A DNA stretch of 64,000 bases, from contig CAWAGV010000002.1 of NCBI GenBank assembly GCA_963781725.1, forward strand, positions 3,977,208-4,041,207. The letters are read 5' to 3'. The notes under the pieces are model-generated. The model made no database searches, was not told the origin of the DNA, and saw only the letters and a list, made by a program, of their open reading frames with translations. Shown here in pieces: positions 1-8,934 of this stretch; within the stretch, counting starts at the first letter, position 1; each line of letters starts with the position of its first letter. A program made the position numbers and the translations under genes. The DNA comes from BOG-931 sp963781725 (GTDB lineage Bacteria; Pseudomonadota; Alphaproteobacteria; Rhizobiales; Xanthobacteraceae).

Positions 1-417
1 GGCGATGGCTTTCGACTGCAGCAGCTTGCGATGGGTCAGCAGCATCCGCAGTTTCTGACTGCGTAACGTCTTCACATGCACCGGGCGGTAAAGCCCCACC
101 CGCATCATCTGCGCCATGCCACGCGCATCGTTGCGGTCGGTCTTGTTGATCTGCGCCTTCAGTACCGCCCGCATGTGCCGCGTCTCGACGCAGACCACTG
201 GCAAGCCCGCTTCGGCGAGCGTACTGAACAGCCATTGCGACAGCGGTCCAGCTTCCAATCCAATTCGTTTGAAGTGATAGGCGGGGTTCGTCAGCACCGA
301 CAGCAGAGCCTCCGGTTCGCTCGCCACCTTCACTTCCCGAACGACCTTGCCCGTCTCATCCACAATGCAGACGCTGGTCTCCTTGACCGATACGTCCAAT
401 CCCGCAAAATGGTCCAT
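1..417 (-). CDS. IS110-family transposase, 5' part only (cut by window edge)
   Basis: The first 139 residues of an IS110-type transposase, a DEDD (RuvC-like) recombinase that moves its element through a circular intermediate. The frame stays open to base 1, so the C-terminal Tnp_20 domain with the catalytic serine lies outside the window. All four acidic residues of the N-terminal domain are visible in order: Asp8 in GLDVS, Glu55 in IGLEAGP, and Asp94 and Asp97 in KTDRNDA. The ATG at 417 is preceded on its strand by GGAGAAG, a good ribosome-binding site, and the protein begins MDHFAGLDVS as family members do. I see no frameshift in this part, so the element may be intact. Family assignment is firm; the subgroup (IS110 or IS1111) cannot be decided from this half. 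Confidence 0.9.
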   Translation of the reverse strand, partial: MDHFAGLDVSVKETSVCIVDETGKVVREVKVASEPEALLSVLTNPAYHFKRIGLEAGPLSQWLFSTLAEAGLPVVCVETRHMRAVLKAQINKTDRNDARGMAQMMRVGLYRPVHVKTLRSQKLRMLLTHRKLLQSKAIA

Positions 418-641
418 GCTGCGCTTCTCCTTCTGATGCTTGAGGCCCGTAACCACGGTGACCTCGTTTCACCATCAGCCTGAAGCGCAGCACCCAAAAT
501 CTTCAGCTATCCACAAGATCGCCGGCCGATTACCCCATCTTTACCCCTGAAAGCAGCGCAACGTCACGCAGCTGCCGTGTCCGCCAAGGGCCAGAAGAGA
601 CATCAAAGAATTTACGAACTGACGGAGCCCCCGCTCAGTCG
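418..641 (-). other. Non-coding stretch upstream of IS110 transposase; probable element end
   Basis: No convincing gene lies between the transposase start and the end of the neighbouring LysR gene. In IS110-group elements the non-coding end upstream of the transposase encodes a structured bridge RNA that pairs with target and donor DNA (established for IS621/IS110). This stretch sits where that RNA would be, but I cannot place the element boundary: IS110 elements lack obvious terminal inverted repeats and I saw no direct repeat. Confidence 0.4.
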
Positions 642-1592
642 TCACTTTGACAGCTGTTTGCCTATCGCGCTTGCGCAATCGATGAAAAGTTGCGCGGTCG
701 GACTGATGGTGCGGTGCTTGAGTCTGACGATCGCGACCGACCACGGCCTGTGCGGTAGCTCTATCGGCAATTTCCTGACCGCAAAACGCTTTGCCAGGAA
801 GAAGCGCAGGTGCGTATCTGTCATTAAACCAAGCAAGCGCCCGTTCTCCAGCATGCGTGCCACCAAGTATGGAGACGGGCTGCTCGCTATGGCGATACGC
901 GGTTTGAACCCGACCGCGGCGAACGCGTCTGCAGTCGCGGCGCCGACTAAGTTGTCGGGATTTTCAAGAGGCGGCACGCACCAGGGTTCGTCGACGAGGT
1001 CCGCCCATGTGATCTTGGGCCGGCGTACCCACTGACTTTTCACACCCGCAACCACGTGCATTCGGTCCTGGAACAGGATTTTGGCGTCCAATTCATCCGG
1101 CAGCGCCGATACCGGCATTGGCGTCACTGCCAGCTCGATGCGGCGCGTCGGCAGGTCGTGATTGAGCAACGCCGCGCTCTCGGCCTGAAGCACGCGGACC
1201 GAAAGTCGCGGATGGCGCAGCCAAAGCCGTTCAACGACACTGGCGCCCAATCCGGCGAACGAGGCTTCCGTCATGCCAATGCGCAGTTCACCTGCTGTCG
1301 GATCGGCGAGGAACCTGATCTCCTCCACGCTCGTCTTAATGTCGTCGAACAGCGCGACGCTGCGCTTGAGCAAAGCACGGCCGTAAAAAGTGGGCTCGAC
1401 ACCGCGGGCACTACGGTCGAACAGGCGCACACCGAGCATCTGCTCAAGGTCCGCGATCACTTTCGACACAACTGGCTGCGAGATTGCGAGCTGCTTGGCA
1501 GCTTTGCCCATGCTTCCAGCTTGTGCCACCGCGGCAACAACGCTGAAGTGTTGAAGCTTGATTCGACGGCTGACGAGGTCGATCGGCGCCAT
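642..1592 (-). CDS. LysR-type transcriptional regulator
   Basis: A 316-residue LysR-family regulator of normal length. Residues about 10-70 form the winged helix-turn-helix (FSVVAAVAQAGSMGKAAKQL, then SQPVVSKVIADLEQMLGVRL); about 95-300 form the periplasmic-binding-protein-like effector domain. It is divergent from the Bug-type solute-binding protein gene, with about 110 bp between the two starts, the usual arrangement in which a LysR protein controls the neighbour and itself. The effector is unknown; a carboxylic acid bound by the neighbouring receptor is an inference from position. The 3' end lies close to the IS110 element but the gene is not interrupted. Confidence 0.93.
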   Translation of the reverse strand: MAPIDLVSRRIKLQHFSVVAAVAQAGSMGKAAKQLAISQPVVSKVIADLEQMLGVRLFDRSARGVEPTFYGRALLKRSVALFDDIKTSVEEIRFLADPTAGELRIGMTEASFAGLGASVVERLWLRHPRLSVRVLQAESAALLNHDLPTRRIELAVTPMPVSALPDELDAKILFQDRMHVVAGVKSQWVRRPKITWADLVDEPWCVPPLENPDNLVGAATADAFAAVGFKPRIAIASSPSPYLVARMLENGRLLGLMTDTHLRFFLAKRFAVRKLPIELPHRPWSVAIVRLKHRTISPTAQLFIDCASAIGKQLSK

Positions 1593-1701
1593 GGAGGCAT
1601 CTCATTCTAACAGACTATGACTGTGTGCGATAAATAGTATTACCGGCTATGGCCGGAATCCACCATTGTGGCAGGACACAGTTGAACAGCAGCGCCACGC
1701 C

Positions 1702-2679
1702 ATGATGCCCAGCCGTCGACGCCTTTTGGTTCTCGCCGCCAGCGCGGCAGCGGTTGCTGCACCGACGCGGTTTGCTTGCGCGCAGGGCTACCCAACGCGC
1801 CCGGTGCGCCTGCTTGTCGGCTTTGCGCCCGGCGGCGCGCCAGACATTCTGGCGCGGCTGATTGGGCAATGGCTGTCCAATCGGCTCGGCCAGACATTCG
1901 TCGTAGAGAACAAGCCGGGAGCTAACGGCAACCTCGCCATCGAAGCGGCTGCGAGAGCGGAGCCGGACGGCTACACGTTGCTGCTTGTGGCGACCATTGT
2001 AGCAATCGATGCGACGCTTTACGAAAATGCCAACTACAGCTTCGAGAAAGATCTCACAGCAGTCGGTGCGGTGAGCCGCGAACCTAACGTGATGATCGTC
2101 AATCCGGATTTTCCGGCCAGGACAACGGGCGAATTCATCGCTTACGCCAAGGCCAAGCCCGGCAAGATTAACATGGCCTCTCCTGGCATCGGCACCTCGC
2201 CGCACATGGCGGGCGAACTGTTCAAGGTCATGGCCGGCATCGACATGACGCACGTTGCCTATCGCAGTTCCGCGCCAATTCTGACCGATCTGCTCGGCGG
2301 ACAGGTGCAGGTCTACTTTGCGCCGATCTCGGCGTCGGTTGAATATGTCAGGAGTGGCAAGGTGCGGGCGCTGGGCGTAACCACGGCGACGCGCGCGGTG
2401 GCTTTACCGGACGTGCCGCCACTCGGCGATGCCGTGCCCGGCTACGAGATGACTGCGTGGTACGGCATCGCCGCACCAAAAAACACGCCGGCCGAGATCG
2501 TCGACACGCTCAACAAGGAGATCAACGGCGGCCTTGCCGATCCCGGCATGACGGCGCACCTCGCAGCGCTGGGCTCATCGCCATTCGCCCTCTCGCCCGC
2601 TGCATTTGGCACCTTCATCGCCGATGAGACCGGCAAATGGGCGAAAGTGATCCGGACGGCCAATATTAAGGCGGATTAG
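1702..2679 (+). CDS. Bug/TctC-family tripartite tricarboxylate transporter solute-binding protein
   Basis: Periplasmic receptor of the Bug family (TTT transporters), which binds small carboxylates or related compounds. The start is taken at the ATG of MMPSRRRLLVLAASAAA, giving a Tat-like signal peptide (SRRRLL) ending near FACAQ; an upstream TTG would only add residues before it. The mature protein opens YPTRPVRLLVGFAPGGAPDI, the family hallmark, and contains PDGYTLL and the late VPPLGDAVPGYE block. Length (about 325 residues) is normal. No tctA/tctB membrane genes are near, as is common for Bug proteins, so it may work with a remote permease or act in sensing. Ligand unknown. Confidence 0.92.
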   Translation: MMPSRRRLLVLAASAAAVAAPTRFACAQGYPTRPVRLLVGFAPGGAPDILARLIGQWLSNRLGQTFVVENKPGANGNLAIEAAARAEPDGYTLLLVATIVAIDATLYENANYSFEKDLTAVGAVSREPNVMIVNPDFPARTTGEFIAYAKAKPGKINMASPGIGTSPHMAGELFKVMAGIDMTHVAYRSSAPILTDLLGGQVQVYFAPISASVEYVRSGKVRALGVTTATRAVALPDVPPLGDAVPGYEMTAWYGIAAPKNTPAEIVDTLNKEINGGLADPGMTAHLAALGSSPFALSPAAFGTFIADETGKWAKVIRTANIKAD

Positions 2680-2773
2680 GCCGAACCGCCCGCGCGGGCC
2701 ATTTTATAATTCCACGACGTAAACTCGGCACGATGTCGCCTACGGGTCATTAGCTGCCGCGGCGCGGTCAAAT

Positions 2774-2823
2774 TGGCATGTCCGCTTTTATGGAATGTCC
2801 ATTTTTACCCCGAAGGCGGACAA
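2774..2823. repeat. Short inverted repeat, intergenic
   Basis: Seven-base arms tgtccgc (2779-2785) and gcggaca (2816-2822) enclose an AT-richer middle with a second tgtcc. It resembles decayed copies of a palindromic repeat often found between genes in Bradyrhizobium-type genomes, as far as I can judge by eye. The rest of the gap between the solute-binding protein and the AraC gene shows nothing else. Confidence 0.35.
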
Positions 2824-2946
2824 ACCAGGCATGAATAGGGTCACGCGTGGGCGCGTTGCCTCTCAGGCTTATACACAGCGTCGCCTGCTTCTTTTTCGTA
2901 GCTGGCTTATGCTTGCGGCGGATCAGCGCCGGATCAAGCCCGCCAG

Positions 2947-3828
2947 ATGGCAAGTTCGCTGCCATTGTTTCACCTCTACGGCGATCCGCCGGACGATCAG
3001 GCGTTCGATTTCATTCATGTCGAAAGGATCGCATCGAGCGCGCCACGTCACGACTGGACCATCCGGGCGCATCGCCATCGCAACCTGTTTCAGATCTTGC
3101 TGATCGAGCGCGGCGGCGGCGAGATGACGTTCGATGTGGCGCGGCTGCCGTTGGTCGCGCCAGTTGCGGTCCTGGTGCCCGCGGCCGTCGCTCACGGTTT
3201 CCGCTTCGATCCCGGCATCACGGACGGCTGGGTCATCAGTTTCACCGAGGACGCCGCCGAGCCGCTGGCCGGCCGGGCCGGGGACGCGCTGGCGCGACTA
3301 CGGGCGCTCGCTGCCGAGCCTGTCGTTCCGATCAACGATGAAACCGAGAATGCGCGGCTGTCGGCGCTGTGCGGTGAGCTGTTCGAGGAAGCCGGCCTCG
3401 CCCGCGGTGGCTACCGTTTCGCGATGCGCGGGTTACTGGTGCTGATCGCGGTCGGCGTGGCGCGCCTTGCCGCAAACCGCGAGCGTACCGTCACGGTGCC
3501 GCCGGCCGACACGACGGTGCCGCAGCTTCGCGCCCTGATCGACGAGAATTTCCGCGCGCAACGGCAGCTTGGCTTTTACGCCGACAAGCTTGCGATGACG
3601 GTCGACCGCCTCAACGATCGTGTGAAGCAATCAACCGGCGTGACGGCGGGGCATTTGATCCGGCAGCGTCTGCTCACCGAAGCCAAGCGCCAGCTCATTT
3701 TCACCGCGCAGCCGATCCACGACATTTCGAAAGAGCTTGCCTTCGCCGATCCGTCGCACTTCGCGCGTTTCTTCCGCAAACAGACCGGGATGACGCCGCA
3801 TGAATTCCGCGACCAGCGGGGCGGGTGA
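2947..3828 (+). CDS. AraC-family transcriptional regulator (PobR/HpaA-like)
   Basis: A 293-residue regulator with an N-terminal cupin-like sensing domain (residues about 20-110, with HRHRNLFQILLIERGGGEM) and a C-terminal AraC DNA-binding domain (about 190-290: two helix-turn-helices, KLAMTVDRLNDRVKQSTG and ISKELAFADPSHFARFFRKQ, ending in the usual TGMTPHEFR). This layout matches the PobR/HpaA-type activators of aromatic acid catabolism, though the inducer cannot be read from sequence. It is followed after about 100 bp by a second Bug-type receptor gene in the same direction, a plausible target. An earlier start is possible; the ribosome-binding site is weak. Confidence 0.9.
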   Translation: MASSLPLFHLYGDPPDDQAFDFIHVERIASSAPRHDWTIRAHRHRNLFQILLIERGGGEMTFDVARLPLVAPVAVLVPAAVAHGFRFDPGITDGWVISFTEDAAEPLAGRAGDALARLRALAAEPVVPINDETENARLSALCGELFEEAGLARGGYRFAMRGLLVLIAVGVARLAANRERTVTVPPADTTVPQLRALIDENFRAQRQLGFYADKLAMTVDRLNDRVKQSTGVTAGHLIRQRLLTEAKRQLIFTAQPIHDISKELAFADPSHFARFFRKQTGMTPHEFRDQRGG

Positions 3829-3928
3829 TGCGCAGACTGCTCGTTCTCATCGTAGCAATTGCTCGGGGCCGCCCTTACCCGAACCTCCCGCCGCGCGATA
3901 GACTGCCGGCTGCAATGCGGAGAAGACG

Positions 3929-4903
3929 ATGATGAGGCGGCGCGAGTTCGTCACACTGCTCGCCGGAGCGGCGGCCTGGCCGTTTGGTGCAAGGGCCGAA
4001 GCGGTCAACAAGCTCGTTCACATCATCGTCGGATTTCCGGCCGGCGGCGGCACCGACATCGTCGCGCGCATTCTTGCCGAAGCCATGCAGGGCCACTACG
4101 GCTCGTCGATCATCGTCGAAGACAAACCCGGCGCCAGCGCGCGGCTGGCCGTTGAATTCGTCAAGAATTCTCCGCCCGACGGCAGCGTGATGCTGTTCAC
4201 GCCGGATTTTCCGATGACGCTCTATCCGCACAGCTTCAAGGCGCTGAACTACGATCCGGTGAAAGATTTTGTCGCCGTCGGCCCGGTGGCCAAGAGCATG
4301 CTGGCGTTCTCGGTCGGGCCCGAAGTGTCCGATGACGTCAAAACGCTGGCCGGCTTTGTGCAGTGGTGCAAGGCGAACCCGGACAAGTCGAGTTACGCGA
4401 CGACCTCGGCCGGCGCCACGCCGCATTTCACCGGCGTGATGTTCGCCAGCGCGGCGAAGGTGCCGATGACGCCGGTGCACTACCGCGGCGGCGCGCCGGC
4501 ATTGCAGGACTTGATCGGCGGCCATGTGCCTTCGAGCGTCAACCCGCTGAGCGAGGTGATGGAAACCGCGAAATCCGGCTCGATCCGGATCCTGGCGGTG
4601 ACCGGGCCGCAGCGCTCGCCGTTCCTGCCGGACGTGCCGACCTTCAAGGAGTCCGGCTACAACGTCGTCGTCGAGTCCCTGAACGGGGTGTGGCTGGCGG
4701 CCAATACGCCGAACGATGTCGTTGCGGCCTTAAGCGCGGCGATGCACGAGGCGTCACAATCCAAAGCTATGCTGGACAGCCTTGCCAAATTCGCCACCGA
4801 GCCGGCATTCCAGACACCCGCGCAATTTGCCGAGACCATCAAGTCGGAAATTGCCCGCTGGGGGCCGGTCGTAAAAGATTCAGGATTTGTCGCGCTGGAA
4901 TGA
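3929..4903 (+). CDS. Bug/TctC-family solute-binding protein
   Basis: Second Bug-type periplasmic receptor, 324 residues. MMRRREFVTLLAGAAAWPFG is a Tat-type signal peptide (RRREF) cleaved after ARA. The mature start NKLVHIIVGFPAGGGTDIVA is the family signature, and DLIGGHVPSSVNPLSE aligns with the conserved DLLGGQV block of the first Bug protein. GGAG lies 8 bases before the start. It is co-directional with the AraC gene upstream and with the band-7 gene downstream; no TTT membrane subunits are nearby. Ligand unknown. Confidence 0.92.
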   Translation: MMRRREFVTLLAGAAAWPFGARAEAVNKLVHIIVGFPAGGGTDIVARILAEAMQGHYGSSIIVEDKPGASARLAVEFVKNSPPDGSVMLFTPDFPMTLYPHSFKALNYDPVKDFVAVGPVAKSMLAFSVGPEVSDDVKTLAGFVQWCKANPDKSSYATTSAGATPHFTGVMFASAAKVPMTPVHYRGGAPALQDLIGGHVPSSVNPLSEVMETAKSGSIRILAVTGPQRSPFLPDVPTFKESGYNVVVESLNGVWLAANTPNDVVAALSAAMHEASQSKAMLDSLAKFATEPAFQTPAQFAETIKSEIARWGPVVKDSGFVALE

Positions 4904-4975
4904 ACCGAGGTTCGAACGCCGGGCAGTCCGGCGACGACTAATCCGCTAGCAACGCAGAATAACGCGAGGAACACA

Positions 4976-5887
4976 ATGTTAGTCTTGAGCTGGAGCGTCT
5001 TGAGTTTTCTCGGAATCCTGGTGTTGTTCACCGTCCTGGGAAGCTTTTTCACGGTCCAAACCGCGCAGGTTGCGATCATTACGCGGTTTGGCAGGTTCCT
5101 GCGGGTTGCCGATCCGGGCCTGAACTGGAAGTGGCCGTTCATCGACGCCGTAGCCGCCAGGATTAGCCTGCGGGTCAATCAGATCACGCTGACGATGGAG
5201 ACCAAGACCAAAGACAACGTCTTCGTCACCATACCGATCTCGGTGCAAAACCGGGTCCGGCCTGAAAAGGCGTTCGACGCTTTTTACAAGCTGTCCAATC
5301 CTGCGGCGCAAATCCAGTCTTACGTCGAGCAGGTGATCCTCGGGCATGTTCCCGGAATGACGCTCGATGAAGTGTTCGCCAGCCAATCGGGAATAGCCGC
5401 GGCGGTGAAGCAGGAACTCGACGCCGACATGGCCGGCTTCGGCTATGAGATCGTCAATGTGCTGGTGACCGATATCGTCCCCGACGCCAAGGTGAAATCC
5501 GCCATGAACGACATCAACGCTGCGCAACGCGAGCAGGTCGCTGCGACGGCCCGCGGCGAAGCGGAAAAAATCCTGGTGGTGAAAAAGGCCGAGGCCGAAG
5601 CCGCCAGCAAGGCGCTGCAGGGCGAGGGCATTGCCAATCAGCGCAAGGCCATCATCGCCGGATTGCAGGGCTCAATCGAGCAGTTTCAAAAGACCGTTGG
5701 CGGCGCGTCGACATCCGAAGTGATGCAGCTCGTGCTGGTGACGCAATATTTCGACACCATCAAATCGATCGGCGAACTGGACAAGACCAATACGCTGTTT
5801 CTGTCGCACTCGCCCGGGGCCGTCAAAGAAGTCGCCGATCAGGTCCTGCAATCGATGTTGATCGCCGACCGGGCAAAAGCCCAGTGA
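4976..5887 (+). CDS. SPFH/band-7 domain membrane protein
   Basis: A 303-residue SPFH (stomatin/prohibitin/flotillin/HflK-C) protein. One hydrophobic segment at residues about 5-27 anchors it in the inner membrane, followed by the band-7 domain (FFTVQTAQVAIITRFGRF, then PGLNWKWPFIDAV) and an alanine/glutamate-rich coiled coil (about 185-240, with AAQREQVAATARGEAEKI). The overall form resembles the hypersensitive-induced-reaction/stomatin type rather than HflK or HflC, which occur as a pair with hflX. Such proteins assemble into large membrane rings or microdomains; its client is unknown. A ribosome-binding site (GAGGA) precedes the start. Confidence 0.88.
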   Translation: MLVLSWSVLSFLGILVLFTVLGSFFTVQTAQVAIITRFGRFLRVADPGLNWKWPFIDAVAARISLRVNQITLTMETKTKDNVFVTIPISVQNRVRPEKAFDAFYKLSNPAAQIQSYVEQVILGHVPGMTLDEVFASQSGIAAAVKQELDADMAGFGYEIVNVLVTDIVPDAKVKSAMNDINAAQREQVAATARGEAEKILVVKKAEAEAASKALQGEGIANQRKAIIAGLQGSIEQFQKTVGGASTSEVMQLVLVTQYFDTIKSIGELDKTNTLFLSHSPGAVKEVADQVLQSMLIADRAKAQ

Positions 5888-5912
5888 TCCGATTCAAGCG
5901 CATCAAGGCTTT

Positions 5913-6884
5913 CTATTTACGCGACCTGCCAACGAGGCGGTGAGAGGGATAGACGCCCGCGCTCGGCGGCGTTGCTGGAGAAACGCCGCGTCGGCCAGCT
6001 TCTGCCTTTAAGAATGCAATAAAGGCCTGTAGCGGCCCGCTCATTTGTCTGCGACTTGGGTGGTAAAGAAAAAACCCCGACAGGCTCGGCGACCATTCCT
6101 CAAGTAACGGGACAAGACGGCCTGCCTTGAGATCGGCTGCAATGTAATCATGCAACAGGTACGCAAGTCCCAGACCATCCCGGACGGCGCGGATGGAAAG
6201 CTCGATGTCGTTGACGATCAAACGGCCTTCGACCGCGGCACGCCGCGTTTTGCCGTTTCTTTCGAAATCCCATCCGAAGATAGCGCCATTCGGCAAACGA
6301 TTGCGGATGCAGTCATGATGACGCAGGTCACGCGGGGTTCGGGGCCGGGGGTGTGTCTTCAGATACTCAGGTGAAGCGACCACCAGAAAGCGAACTTCGC
6401 CGATCACTCTCATCGTGATCATATCGTGGTCGATTTGCTCCCCGAGGCGAATGCCGGCGTCAAAGCCTTCGCCAACGATGTCGGTCGGCATTTTGACAAC
6501 GGCGACGTCCAACTGGATGCGGGGATACTCACGCATAAACCGCGCGAGGACAGGTTCGATGAGGAAGGTCGAGACTGGCGGCTGCACGACAAGGCGCAGC
6601 AATCCAGTCGGGTTCATGCCATCATCGGGAAGCTGGTCGACGGCAGCCTTCAGTTCGGCAAGCGATGGTTGCACGCGTGCCAACAAGCGCGCACCTGCCT
6701 CTGTAAGCGAGACGCTGCGGGTCGTTCGGTTCAACAGTCGAACGCCGAGCCTTTCCTCCAGCGCGCGAAGATTTTGGCTCAGCGTCGAACGGCCAATTCC
6801 CAGCTGAGTCGCCGCTTTGGCGAAGCTCAATTGCTCCGCAATCGCTGCAAATGCGGACATCTCGGCAAATTCAGTTCCACGCAT
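5913..6884 (-). CDS. LysR-type transcriptional regulator
   Basis: LysR regulator, 323 residues from the ATG of MRGTEFAEMSAFAAI; 17 more codons are open upstream but this start matches family N-termini. The helix-turn-helix covers residues about 8-65 (SFAKAATQLGIGRSTLSQNL, then LEERLGVRLLNRTTRSVSLT) and the effector domain about 90-300. It belongs to the large DsdA/PgrR-like group (AVKMPTDIVGEGFDAGIRLG resembles the conserved ..YDVAIRxG motif). It is divergent from the lipocalin-like gene, with about 100 bp between, so that gene is a likely target. The last 20 residues are basic and probably disordered. Confidence 0.92.
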   Translation of the reverse strand: MRGTEFAEMSAFAAIAEQLSFAKAATQLGIGRSTLSQNLRALEERLGVRLLNRTTRSVSLTEAGARLLARVQPSLAELKAAVDQLPDDGMNPTGLLRLVVQPPVSTFLIEPVLARFMREYPRIQLDVAVVKMPTDIVGEGFDAGIRLGEQIDHDMITMRVIGEVRFLVVASPEYLKTHPRPRTPRDLRHHDCIRNRLPNGAIFGWDFERNGKTRRAAVEGRLIVNDIELSIRAVRDGLGLAYLLHDYIAADLKAGRLVPLLEEWSPSLSGFFLYHPSRRQMSGPLQAFIAFLKAEAGRRGVSPATPPSAGVYPSHRLVGRSRK

Positions 6885-6987
6885 TGTTCGCCCCGAACGA
6901 ACAGGTCGTTTCAACAATGGCGAATTATCACACAATGAACCTGCGGGTAGAAGCCACGTAGTCGTTGGATTTTAACGGGAGCTTCAA

Positions 6988-7494
6988 ATGCTTCGAAGAT
7001 CATTGATCATCGCGACGATGTGTGCGGCATCGCCGCTTCTCTTGAGTCGCGCCGCTACGTCTCAACCTGCAACGGATCAATTCAAGGGCACCTGGTCGCT
7101 CGTTTCGATCCGCTATGTGAGTCCAAATGGATCGGCGATTGAACCGTTCGGGCCAAATGCTCAAGGCATGCTGGTTTTTGATGGCACGCGCTTCGCCACA
7201 CAAGTCATTGCGGGCAATCTGCCAAAATTTGCCTCCAACAACCGAATGGTCGGCACGCCGCAGGAATACGAGGCGATATCCCACGGAGTCGTCGGCTACT
7301 TCGGCACCTACACCGTAATTGAAGCCGATCGCATACTCACTCTTCACATCGAGCGCAGTTCGTTCCCGAACTGGGAAGGAATTGACCAACAGAGGAAGTT
7401 CGAGTTTGTGGGTGATGAGTTGCGATACACGGCGGCGAACTCGACCGCCAACCCAGCAGAGTCTGCGCAATTGGTATGGAAAAGAGTCCGTTAG
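6988..7494 (+). CDS. Secreted lipocalin-like domain protein
   Basis: A 168-residue exported protein: a signal peptide (MLRRSLIIATMCAASPLLL, cleavage near ATSQ) and one lipocalin-like domain (PF13924 type), recognisable from FKGTWSLVSIRYVSPNGS at its start, GMLVFDGTRFATQVI in the middle and the closing QLVWKRVR strand. Proteins of this family are small beta barrels of unknown ligand, often regulated by the adjacent LysR gene, as the divergent arrangement here suggests. GGGAG lies just upstream of the start. Confidence 0.85.
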   Translation: MLRRSLIIATMCAASPLLLSRAATSQPATDQFKGTWSLVSIRYVSPNGSAIEPFGPNAQGMLVFDGTRFATQVIAGNLPKFASNNRMVGTPQEYEAISHGVVGYFGTYTVIEADRILTLHIERSSFPNWEGIDQQRKFEFVGDELRYTAANSTANPAESAQLVWKRVR

Positions 7495-7571
7495 CTTAGA
7501 TACGGCGATATCGGCGATCAGCACTTCCAGATTGAAGCGGACGCCGGTGAGACTTTGCTAGCACAGGCGGC

Positions 7572-8354
7572 CTAGTTCAGCAGAAACTCCAGCACCGTGT
7601 CGGCATAGGCCTTCGGCTGCTCCACATTGGCAATATGCGCCGCCTCGAGGATGGCGATCCTGGCGCCGGGGATGTGCTGCTTGATGAACTCGTTGCCTTC
7701 GAGCGGCGTCGCAGGATCCTGCCGCCCGGCGATCACCAGCGTCGGCGCGGTTATTTTCGCCAAGAGCGGCCGGTGATCCATCGCCTTGATCGCTTCACAG
7801 CAGCCGAGATAGCCGTCGAGCTGGGTTGCGACAAAGCCGTCGCGCATTTTCTCCATCGCCTGCGGTGAGCGGTCGCGGAAGGCTGAAGTGAACCAGCGCT
7901 CCATGTTCATGTCGACGATGGCCGGAAGGCCTTTCTCGGCGACCATCTTGATGCGGCCGTCCCACATCGCCTTGTCGGGATAGTAGCAAGCGGTGTTGGA
8001 GAGGATCAGCTTGTCGATGCGGTTCTGCGCATTGCCGCCCAGCCATTGCCCGACCATGCCGCCCATCGACAGGCCGCACCAGTTGATCTTCGCGATACCG
8101 AGCGCATCGAGCACGCCGAGCACGTCGCGGCCCAGCCGCTCCATCGAGTACGGGCCTTTCGGTGCACCGGACTTGCCGTGGCCGCGGCGGTCGTAGCGAA
8201 GCAGCCGGAAGTGCTTGGTCCACGGTACAACCTGGTCGTCCCACATGTGCAGGTCGGTGCCGAGCGAATTGGACAGCATCAGAACCGGCGCGCTCTCCGG
8301 CCCTTCCAGTTCTGCATGGATGGTACAGCCGTCATCGACTTTGATGTCGGGCAT
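7572..8354 (-). CDS. pcaD: 3-oxoadipate enol-lactonase (alpha/beta hydrolase)
   Basis: Hydrolyses 3-oxoadipate enol-lactone to 3-oxoadipate in the beta-ketoadipate pathway for protocatechuate and catechol. 260 residues from MPDIKVDDGC, with GGGAGAA upstream on its strand; 35 further open codons lack family similarity. The alpha/beta-hydrolase triad is complete: Ser96 in the nucleophile elbow GLSMGG, Asp213 in GRQDPATP and His240 in AAHIAN. SNSLGTDLHMWDDQ near residue 28-41 is typical of PcaD. No other pca gene is in the window, so it may be a lone paralogue acting on a related lactone or ester; its position beside coxG could mean a role in that pathway. Confidence 0.85.
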   Translation of the reverse strand: MPDIKVDDGCTIHAELEGPESAPVLMLSNSLGTDLHMWDDQVVPWTKHFRLLRYDRRGHGKSGAPKGPYSMERLGRDVLGVLDALGIAKINWCGLSMGGMVGQWLGGNAQNRIDKLILSNTACYYPDKAMWDGRIKMVAEKGLPAIVDMNMERWFTSAFRDRSPQAMEKMRDGFVATQLDGYLGCCEAIKAMDHRPLLAKITAPTLVIAGRQDPATPLEGNEFIKQHIPGARIAILEAAHIANVEQPKAYADTVLEFLLN

Positions 8355-8416
8355 TGCTATTTCTCCCTCAATTCGAGGCTTGTAGCATTCTTTCTCGTGC
8401 TTGGGAGTGACGCAGA

Positions 8417-8863
8417 ATGGCAATGACGATGACGGGTGAATATCAGCTTCCGGCGTCACAGCAGACGGTGTGGGAGAAGCTCAACGATCCGGCGGTGCTC
8501 AAGGCCTGCATCCCCGGCTGTCAGGAGCTCAACAAGACCGGCGACAACGGATTTCAGGCTGTCGCCACCATCAAGATCGGCCCGGTGAAAGCGACGTTCA
8601 AAGGCAGCGTCACGCTGTCCGATATCGATCCGCCGAACGGCTACAAGATTTCCGGCCAGGGCGAGGGCGGCGTCGCCGGCTTTGCCAAAGGCGGTGCCGT
8701 GGTGAAGCTCGCGCCGAAGGATGGCGGCACGCTGCTCACCTACAACGTCGAGGCGCAGATCGGCGGCAAGCTGGCGCAGCTCGGTCAGCGTCTGGTCAAC
8801 GGCGCGGCCAAGAAAGTCGCCGACGATTTCTTCGGCAACTTCGTCAAAGCCGTCGGCGCGTAA
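8417..8863 (+). CDS. coxG: CoxG-like SRPBCC protein (carbon monoxide dehydrogenase subunit G family)
   Basis: A 148-residue SRPBCC (START-like) protein: MTGEYQLPASQQTVWEKLND at the start and CIPGCQEL are the CoxG signatures. In the Oligotropha cox cluster CoxG is reported to help recruit the dehydrogenase to the membrane; it is not part of the catalytic heterohexamer. Unlike the long form it ends shortly after the SRPBCC domain, with no hydrophobic tail. It is divergent from pcaD (62 bp apart) and is separated from coxS by one reverse-strand gene, so it is probably transcribed on its own. The start could be one of three nearby ATGs; the first is given. Confidence 0.85.
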   Translation: MAMTMTGEYQLPASQQTVWEKLNDPAVLKACIPGCQELNKTGDNGFQAVATIKIGPVKATFKGSVTLSDIDPPNGYKISGQGEGGVAGFAKGGAVVKLAPKDGGTLLTYNVEAQIGGKLAQLGQRLVNGAAKKVADDFFGNFVKAVGA

Positions 8864-8882
8864 CCGGCCGGCACGTCAATAA

Positions 8883-8913
8883 AAGGCTCGCCCGCGTAGC
8901 GCGGACGAGCCTT
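8883..8913 (-). terminator. Rho-independent terminator of the repeat-protein gene
   Basis: A perfect 8-bp stem aaggctcg/cgagcctt, extended by an inner cccgc/gcgg-rich helix, sits between convergent genes. Read on the reverse strand it is followed by ttttatt, so it best terminates the repeat-protein gene; it may also stop coxG from the other side. Confidence 0.8.
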
Positions 8914-8934
8914 CGTCAGCTCAGCACTGAACGG

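Noticed and set aside
2847..3341. Open frame of 164 codons on the + strand
   Set aside because: Overlaps the AraC gene in another frame; Arg-rich translation typical of a GC shadow.
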